In this document: positions 49,401 through 58,400 of the stretch, in pieces
How positions within the stretch are numbered: the first letter of the stretch is position 1
How the letters are laid out: every line of letters starts with the position of its first letter
Origin: Semisulcospira habei
Taxonomy: Eukaryota > Mollusca > Gastropoda > Semisulcospiridae
Length of the DNA stretch: 64,000 bases
NCBI GenBank assembly: GCA_036245525.1
Contig: BTPG01000002.1
Location: 126,288,950 to 126,352,949 of the forward strand
Direction: 5' to 3'
Program-made: the position numbers and the translations under genes
The notes under the pieces: model-generated
The model's input: the letters and a program-made list of their open reading frames with translations, nothing else
Databases searched by the model: none
What the model was told of the DNA's origin: nothing

Positions 49401-52400
49401 AGATATTAGACGTTTTGATACAGAGGTTTTTCACATTATGTCTGCTTAGGTAGAAATGTAGGTTATGTTACCGTAAATACGCCAAAGTTGCCTTCGCTTT
49501 TTTTCCTTCTTGTTCTTCTTGTAAACTCCGCGACTTTTAACAAGTTTGTGTCACCAGGTGGTGGTGGAATATATATAGGGCACGATTTTGTAGTGCTGGT
49601 TAAATATTTGCAAATTTTTGTTTTGCTGAATTATTGTCAAAAACAGCTTGTGGTGGAATATGTAGGGCGGTCAAATATTTAGGGTAATTACGTTACTTTA
49701 GGTGATGCCTCAAAGATTTTGAAAATGCGGCCATGGGGTTAAATGGGTTAAACATTTCACTGTGTGCAGAGCCTCCCTCTCACACCGGACGTACAAGCGC
49801 AACATTGACAGGACAGGCTTTAATCATCGGTGTAAACACTGCAACAAGACTTTTCAAAAACCAAGTCAGCTTGTGCGCCATGAGCGGATACATACAGGTT
49901 CGTGTGCATTATTCACTCATTCACACCAAATAATGATTCTTCCACCTTTAACCCTTTGGCTTTCGGCAATGCTTTCAGTCGAGGTGATTCCTACACAGGT
50001 GATTCCTGTAGGAATCACCTCGACTAAAAGCACTGCCGACAGTCAAAGGGTTAAGAGGTGTCTGTATAGACTGGGAGGTGGATCAGCATGATGATCAATA
50101 CCTCTTGCTGAAAGCTCTTTAAATCAGTGTTCTTTTGATGGATCGTTGACGTTGAATTTTCAGTGAAATACAGTCTGCATCCACTGACGATGAAAGGGTT
50201 ATTTAAAGCAGCAGATTTCAGGTTATAAGTAAAATAATTGAAAGCAGCACATTGCAGGTCATAACGTTAATTTTAATGTGCAGGTGAACGCCCGTTCAAG
50301 TGTGGTATGTGTGACAAGACGTTCAACCAGAAGGGTGCCATGCAAGTACACATGACCAAACATACGGGTGAACGTTCCCACATGTGTGAATTCTGCCCAG
50401 CTACCTTTGCTCAGAAAGGAAATCTGCGGGCGCATATTAATGTGAGTAACAACCCAAAAAATATAAACATTGGATTTCAGTGCAATCGATGGCTGCTCAG
50501 TGGAAAAGCTTTAGAGAGAAATCTTCAGAATCTGTTCACAAAAATTAATATATTTTCTATTTTATTGAAGTTGCATTATGTACTCTTATGCATTGATTTG
50601 TCAACAAGTATTCGCCTTTTTAGTGATTGAAAAATGAATTTTTTTCTCTGTGCTTCATGTGGTTTATAGCATGTTTTCTGAATGATTACTTAAGAACATT
50701 TTTTTTCTGCAGAGAGTGCACACATTGGCTTCAAGCAATGAGCAGTCCACGTTCCAGTGTGAGGAATGCAGCTGCGTCTTTAAGAAACTCGGCTCGCTTA
50801 ACGCTCACATGAGCCGTGCTCACGCAGATCCAGGTGCAGGGGTAAGCTGACCCTCCATTCTTTGTACAACTGCCCTATTGACTACTCTCTCCTGAGAACA
50901 CGTGTTGACCCTTTGTCAGTCAGTGGTGGTTTTTGTCATGATTCCAGCAGGGAAACAAACACTGACAACCAAAGGGTTAATTTGGCTCCTGAGAGGCCTA
51001 CTGCATAGATCTACATGGGGTAAACAAGTGTACATTTTCATGGGCGAGCATTGACCTTAATAGGACCACTTCCAGGCATAGATCAACTTGGGCCACCACA
51101 GGACATAGATCTTCCATAAGGGGCACAGATTTTCATGAGCACTCACAGGCGAGAGATCTTCAAAATCTGTGCCTCTTGCAGATGGGCAGTGCTGACTGAA
51201 AACGTTTGTTCAAACTGAGCATTTTTTTTTTTTACCACGGTGATGACATGAAGAGGCTGTACATGTATGTGATTAACCCTCTTAACCCCACAGCCACACT
51301 TCCAGACTTTTGGAGGCATTGTCTAACGAATATGTACCAGTTATAGGAGATTGATTGATCATGATAATTCAAGGGTAGTGCCAGATGAGCTTGGCACCTG
51401 AAGGCGTCAAGCTCAACTGGCACTACCCTTGAATTATCATGATCAATCTGTCTCCTGCTGCAGGGTCTTGGGGCTAAAAGGGTTTATATGAGTTGTATGA
51501 ACTGCCGACCATAGGTGGGACAAACCTTGATGAATACAGTATGCATTCCAAGGAGAGTCACGGCTGTACAAACATGTAAACTGATGATATCAAATCATTC
51601 ATCCTTATGACGTCAAATTGCCAGCCACAACAGAGACAAAGTATAAAGTACTTGAGGCTCTCCATTTCAAACACACTAATTCCGTAAGTCAAAAGTTGGT
51701 CAAGATGTAAAGTTCCCTAGCTGGGTGCTTTATACCATGTTTTGTCGATGGGTGTGTCAGTAAGCAAAAGTCCTCAGGCCCATGAGGGCTGCAGTGGACC
51801 CGTGCACAACAGTGTGGGTGCACCACGGCCGTCGTGGGCCCGAAGACATTTTGCTCCTGGGCATGTTCTTTCTTTGTCATGGACTTTGCAATTTGGTGCC
51901 AGAAAGTGGCACCGTGGGCGGTCCGTGGCGCAGTGGTTAAGGCGCCTGCCACCAATACTAAAGGTGCGAGGTTCGATACCGGGTTTCGGCGTCAGACTTT
52001 TCTCCTCTAGTAAGTGTCATCATTAATTCGGGCGAACCGTCGGGGGTTCTTTCTCCAGGTACTCCGGCTCTTTCTCCCCCTCCCCGGTGGTACCGGTTTC
52101 AGGCCACTTTATAAATTTCAAATAAATAAAAGCGATCAAAATTTCCGAAACCTCAGTAGTTGAGCTGACCCTTCGCACCATGTGAATGTCCTGTGTTTGT
52201 CTTGTACTGTGTTTGTCTTCAGAGTGAATGCGTGTGTGTCACATGAGAGTGCGTGTTGGGTTCAGTTCGCGGCGCTTTGAGCTGATTCGCAGAATTGGGA
52301 AAAAGCACTTATATAATAACTGGTATTAATAATAATAATAATAATTATTATTATTATTATTAAAGAAGTGTTAAAGTTGTATGGACTGCTGACTGTTTCA

Positions 52401-55400
52401 GGACCTGCCCACACAGGTTGACATGCGTCGTGGTGGGGAGGACACTAAAAATATCGTACCCAACGTCATACAGCAGTTGCTGGAGATGTCTGAACAGGTG
52501 CCAGGCAACGGAGAAAACGGAGACGGAATGCAGGATGCTGATGTCAGAGAGGCCGTGCATGCTGCTCAGCTTCACGATCAGGTTGGTGTGCATGCGAACA
52601 GCTGTTTGTACACTCAGTTAACATTACAGATCTTACCCTCAGATTAAATTGGATAATGATGAAACTTTATTTAACAATGTGAGCATGTTGATGGAGTATA
52701 TGTTGTCACATTGCAAACGTGTGGCGGGCAGCTTGCACTAATCAGACCTTGGAGCTACAGTGTTACGGTTTACTCATTTATGCCCAAGGCTCCATTACCT
52801 ACATTTTGGAGGTGTCGCCTAACAATTATGTACCAGTTGCAGGAGATGGACTGACCATGATAATTCAAGGGTAGTGCCAGATTAGCTTGGCGCCTTCAGG
52901 CGCCAAGCCAATCTGGCACTACCCTTGAATTATCATGGTCAGTCCATCTCCTGCTGTGGTGCGTCAGGGCTAAATGGGTTAAGCAGTAGTTCTCAGCATT
53001 TGCCCGTGTTTGAAGTCAAATACTAGAAAGGAAAGTAGCAGCTGGTAGGCGAGACCGCGAGAAAAAGGAAGTAAGAGGTAGGGGTACTCTGTATATTGCT
53101 GGGAGTTGGAGTTGCTTGTCAAGGGGCTTTGGCTGTCTTTCACCTAGTTCTGATTCAGGAATAACTTCTAATTCACAGGCTAACAGTATGGCAGGAGCGT
53201 CTGACATCCTGCAGCAAGCGCTGGAGAACAGCGGGCTGACTGGCGGAGTGCCGGAGAACGGTCAGGAGGCAGCTTTACCGCCGACATCCTCCTCTAATGC
53301 CACCTCCAATGTTGGCACTTCACGAAACACTCTCACCATGACCATACACGATTCAGCCACGGGTATCTCCAAGAGACATCTCATTAGGAAGGTGAGAGTG
53401 ACGGTGGTTCTCCATGCTGGAGGAACAAAGAAGGTTGCAGATTGTGGGGGCTCATGGGGATCTGTTCCTCTTGCAGATGGGTGTTGTTTGATGACCTCTT
53501 CCTGCTTTAACGCATTCAAGGTTCCCCACATCAATAGCTGTGTAAGTGTCATATAGTGTTGCCACTGGCAACGCTATATGACACTTTCACAGCTATTGAT
53601 GTTGGGGTATCTGAAAGGAGTTTAGACTTCTAGCACCACCCTTGAACTATCATGGTCTGTCTCTTCAACTGAAATGTACTCTTCAGAGTGCAGCCCCAAA
53701 TTTGCTGATTTTGACTTTTGGTAAGGAATGCAGCGATATCTTTAAGAAACTGGGCTTTCTTAGTGCTCACATGATCCAGGTGTGTGAAGTTCATGCTTGT
53801 ACTATTGATCAGTCCAAGTTACTAAGCATCAACGAAGTGATTTTTGGCTCACGTGCAAAGCAAAAGTGAGTATGTTCTGGGCCAGTGGTCGTCCGTCGGC
53901 TGTCCATCCACCGTTGTATGTGGTAAACTTTAACGTTGGCATTTTCTCGGAGACTATTCAAGCCACTGGCCCAAGGATACTTTGTGGCAAGACCTTTCTA
54001 AACATACCAATTTGAGTGACCTTTTGCAAAGATCAAGGTCACAGGGGATCAGGAAATATATCAAAAATAGCTATAGTTTGACATAATTTATTTTTTCTCA
54101 AATATTATTCACAACTTCAAACCCAAACTTGGTACAGAGATACCTGACGGTAAGACCTATCTATACATACTAATTTGGATGAGCCCTCAGAAAGGTCAAC
54201 GGTCACAAGACCACGGAAAATAGGCCCAAAATAGCCATATTTTGACAAAAGATGTTTTTTCTCAAATACTATTCACAACTTACAACCCAAATTTGGTACA
54301 GAGATAGCTGATGGTAAGATCTATCTATGCATACTAATTTGGATGAGCCCTTGGAAAAGGTCATGGGTCACAAGAGGCCAGCAAATGTTTGATAAAATTG
54401 TAGGTATTGTCAACATTTGTGCAAATTTTTCAATCAAATTTGGGACAAAGGTAGCTGATGATAAGACCTTCCTATGCATACTAATTTAGTCGACTCATTG
54501 CAAAGGTCAAGGGTCAAGGGTGGACAGATGTGTGAAAAATGCTTACATTTTGAGAAACATGGATTTTGCTGGTGCAGAAGCCAGCCCTTTACTTATTGTC
54601 CCAAAGGTCACACGCTAAAATAGGGGAGGACAACACCGGATACGAAGAGGTGATGGGGAGACAGGGACTAGGGGAGATGAGTGAGAATGGGGAGAGGTTC
54701 ATAGACTTTTGTGCTCTAAACAGACTTGTCATTGGAGGCAGCATCTTCCCACACAGAAGAATACACAAAGCAACGTGGGTCTCACCTGACCATACTACAG
54801 AGAACCAAATAGACCACATCTGCATTAGCAAGAAATTTAGAAGATCCCTTCAAGATGTTCGAGTGAGGAGGGGAGCAGATGTCGCCTCAGATCATCATCT
54901 GCTTATCTTAAGAATAAAGCTCAAGTTAAAGAAAAGCAGTACAAGGACAACAAGAAGACAGCGCTATAGAGAGACTGGAGTGAGAGAAGAGTTTAAACTG
55001 GTGCTGTCCAACTGGTTTCAAGTGCTACAGGAGCTAGTAAATGAAGAGGAGGCGGTCATCACAGAGCAGCAATGGAAGGCAGTTAGAGAGGCACTGAACT
55101 CAACCTGCAAAGACACTGTGGGGTTCAAGAAACACCATCACAAGGACTGGCTGTCGGCACAGACCTTGAAGAAGATAGAAGTGAGGAAGCAGAAGAAAGC
55201 AGTTGTCAACAACAGTCGCACGAGAGCAGCCAAAGCAAGGGCACATGAGAAATACTCGGAAGCCAACCGCGAGGTGAAGAGGAGTATCGGGGCAGACAAG
55301 AGAGCCTACACAGACAGCCTAGCAGCAGAGGCAGAAAAGGCAGCAGGCAACGGCAACATGAAACAGCTCTACGACATTACCAGAAGATTGTCTGGCAAGT

Positions 55401-58400
55401 ATGGCCATACAGAAAGACCAGTAAAAGACAAAGAAGGCAAGCCTATTGCAGACAGAGCTGACCAACTCGACAGAGGGGTCGAGTATTTTGAAGAGTTACT
55501 GAACAGACCCACCCCACCCGACCCCCCAGACATCCAGCCAGCAGAGACTGACCTACCCATCAGCTGTGACAGATCCAGCCGGGAAGAGATCAGAAGAGCA
55601 GTGGCATTTTTGAAGAACGGCAAAGCAGCAGGGCCAGATGTCATCCCAGTGGAGGCTCTGAAAGCAGACCTAGAAACAACAGTAGAGATATTGTACCCAC
55701 TGTTTGGAAAGATCTGGGAAGAGGAGGTGATGCCGGCTGACTGGAAGGAGGAGTACCTAATCAAGCTTCCCAATAAAGGCGACCTCGGCAAGTGTTCCAA
55801 CTAATAATAATAATGGCTATTTATATAGGGCTTATCCTTAAATAAGCTCTAAGCGCTTTACAAATAAAGAGTGGGAGTGGAGAGGGTCATAAAACCAGAG
55901 AAACAACGGATTCTGCAATACACACGCGCACACACACAGGTACATAATGACAAAGAACTGAGCTACATTGGGGTATTGAACAGGTGGGTCTCTAGGGCAG
56001 ATTTAAAGGCAGTGAATGAGGAAGAATGTCTCATGTCTATAGGTAGTGAGTTCCAGACAACAGGTCCAACGTGAGCAAAACAACAGTCACCTCTGGTTTT
56101 GTATTTGAAGAGCGGGACTCTGAGAAGGCGCGTGTCACTACTTGAACGGAGGGAGCGGGAGGGAGTGTATAGTTGAAGAAGATCAGCGAGATAGGCAGGG
56201 GTAGAGTAGTTAATAGCTTTGTAGCACAGACAGGCGATTTTGTACGAGACTCGTTGTTTGACTGGTAGCCAATGAAGTTGTCTCAGAATAGGAGTGATGG
56301 GCTGACGCTGTGAGGCGCGGACGATGAGACGTGCAGCACAATTTTGAACTCGCTGCAATTTCTGAATGAGAAACTGAGGGAGGCCAGCTAAAAGGGCATT
56401 GCAGTAATCAATGCGGGACAAGACTAAAGAGACGACCAGTTTGGTCGTAGCTTCAGTAGTGAGGTAATGACGAATAGAACTGATACGTCTTAATTCCAGA
56501 AAAGCAAATTTGCAAACATGATTTACATGCTCCTTCATTTGAAGATCTTTATCAAGAAAAACGCCAAGATTGCGAACAGACTCAGAAAATGGAATAGGTG
56601 CGCCACAAATGCGCATTGAGTCAGGAGAATTGGGCAGCAGTCAAGAGGCACCGACAAGAAGAGCTTCTATCTTGCCCTCATTTAACTGAAGTTTATTTTC
56701 ACACATCCAGGACTTAACATCTGAGATACAGTTTTGAACATCTGAAATAGCCTGACTGGAGCTGTTTGGAGGTGCAGATTTCCGAAGTTGTGTATCGTCC
56801 GCATACATGTGATGATCGGTTGAATGCGATGCGATAATCTGAGACAGAGGCTGAGTGTACAGCGTAAATAGAATGGGGCCCAGGACAGAGCCCTGGGGGA
56901 CCCCAAACTCTAGCGCAGCAGCTTCAGAAAGAGCGTTCTTGACAGAGACGTTGATCTGACGGGAAGACAGATAAGAGTGAAACCAGGTGAGAGCTTTACC
57001 AGAAATACCAAAGTAGTTTTCTAGACGTTGGAGCAAGATAGAGTGGTCAATGGTGTCAAATGCAGCTGACAGGTCTAACAGGGCAAGAACTGAGATCTGG
57101 TTTTCATCATAGGCACTTAGGAGGCCATTAACGACACAGAGGAGAGCAGTTTCAGTGCTGTGCCTGGCATGGTAAGCAGACTGAAGCGGATGGACGAGAT
57201 TGTTTGACTGTAGGTATTTAGTGAGCTGTGTCAGAGTGACTCTCTCAAGAACTTTGGACAGAAAGGACAGGTTTGAAACGGGGCGATAGTTCTTTAGCTG
57301 GTTGGGGGTCAAGATTCAACTTTTTCAGGAGAGGTTTGACAACGGCTGATTTGAATTCTGACGGAAAGACGCCTGACTCAAAGGGACTGATTTATGATTT
57401 TGGTGATGGTGGGCAGAAGAATTCCAATGTTTTCAAAAACCAGTGACGTTGGTATGGGGTCAAGCTCACACGTTTTAGGTGAGTTATTTCTTAAGAATGT
57501 CAAAACAGCCTGTTCAGAGACGGGAGTGAACTCGACAAAGGGGTGATCAATATGGGGAGGGTGGGTGTCAGTATGGTAGCACCGCACAGCATCAAGGCTG
57601 TCTCGAATGGACGTCACCCTGTCAGTGAAAAAGCTACAAAAAGCATTGGCTAAGTGAGCAGCTGGGATGTTGGTGGGAAGGGGAGAGTCTCAAGATCTAC
57701 CAAGCAAGCTATCAGCAAGGGCAAACAATTTTTTACAAGTGTCACTTTCAAGCATCTTGGAGCAGTAAAAATCAGTTTTCGCTTTCAACACAGTCTGATT
57801 GACAACAAGTTTCTTCATGTCATAAATCTACACAGGCATCACCTTGCTGTCAGTACCAGGAAAAGTCTTCATCCTGGAGAGAATGAAGAGCTCCGTCGAC
57901 CCACTGCTGAGAGACCAGCAAGCAGGATTCAGGATAAACCGATCATGTACAGACCAGATTGCCACTCTCCGCATCATCGTGGAGCAGTCTCTGGAGTGGA
58001 GCTCCCCACTGTAGTTAACTTTGTGGATTACGAGAAAGCATTTGACAGTGTGGACCGAGAGACTTTGTGGAAACTCCTATGACACTACGGTGTACCCACA
58101 AAACTCATCTGCCTGATCAAGAGCAGCTACGATGGCCTGACATGTCGCGTGATCCATGAAGGGCAGTTCACCAGGGAGCTCCACGTCAGAACCGGCGTCA
58201 GGCAGGGGTGTTTGCTGTCTCCGTTCCTCTTCCTACTGGCCATAGACTGGGTCATGAAGAGGACCACAGAGGAGAGAAAGAAGCGGAATACTGTGGACAC
58301 AGCTTGACGACCTCAATTTTGCAGACGACTTGGCTTTACTGTCCCACACTCATTAACAAATGCAGGACAAGACCACGAGGCTTGCTGACATCTCGTCCCA

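Noticed and set aside
51915..51990. Possible tRNA gene on the plus strand
   Set aside because: The tRNA-like part is imperfect and continues into a SINE body with a (TTA)n tail.
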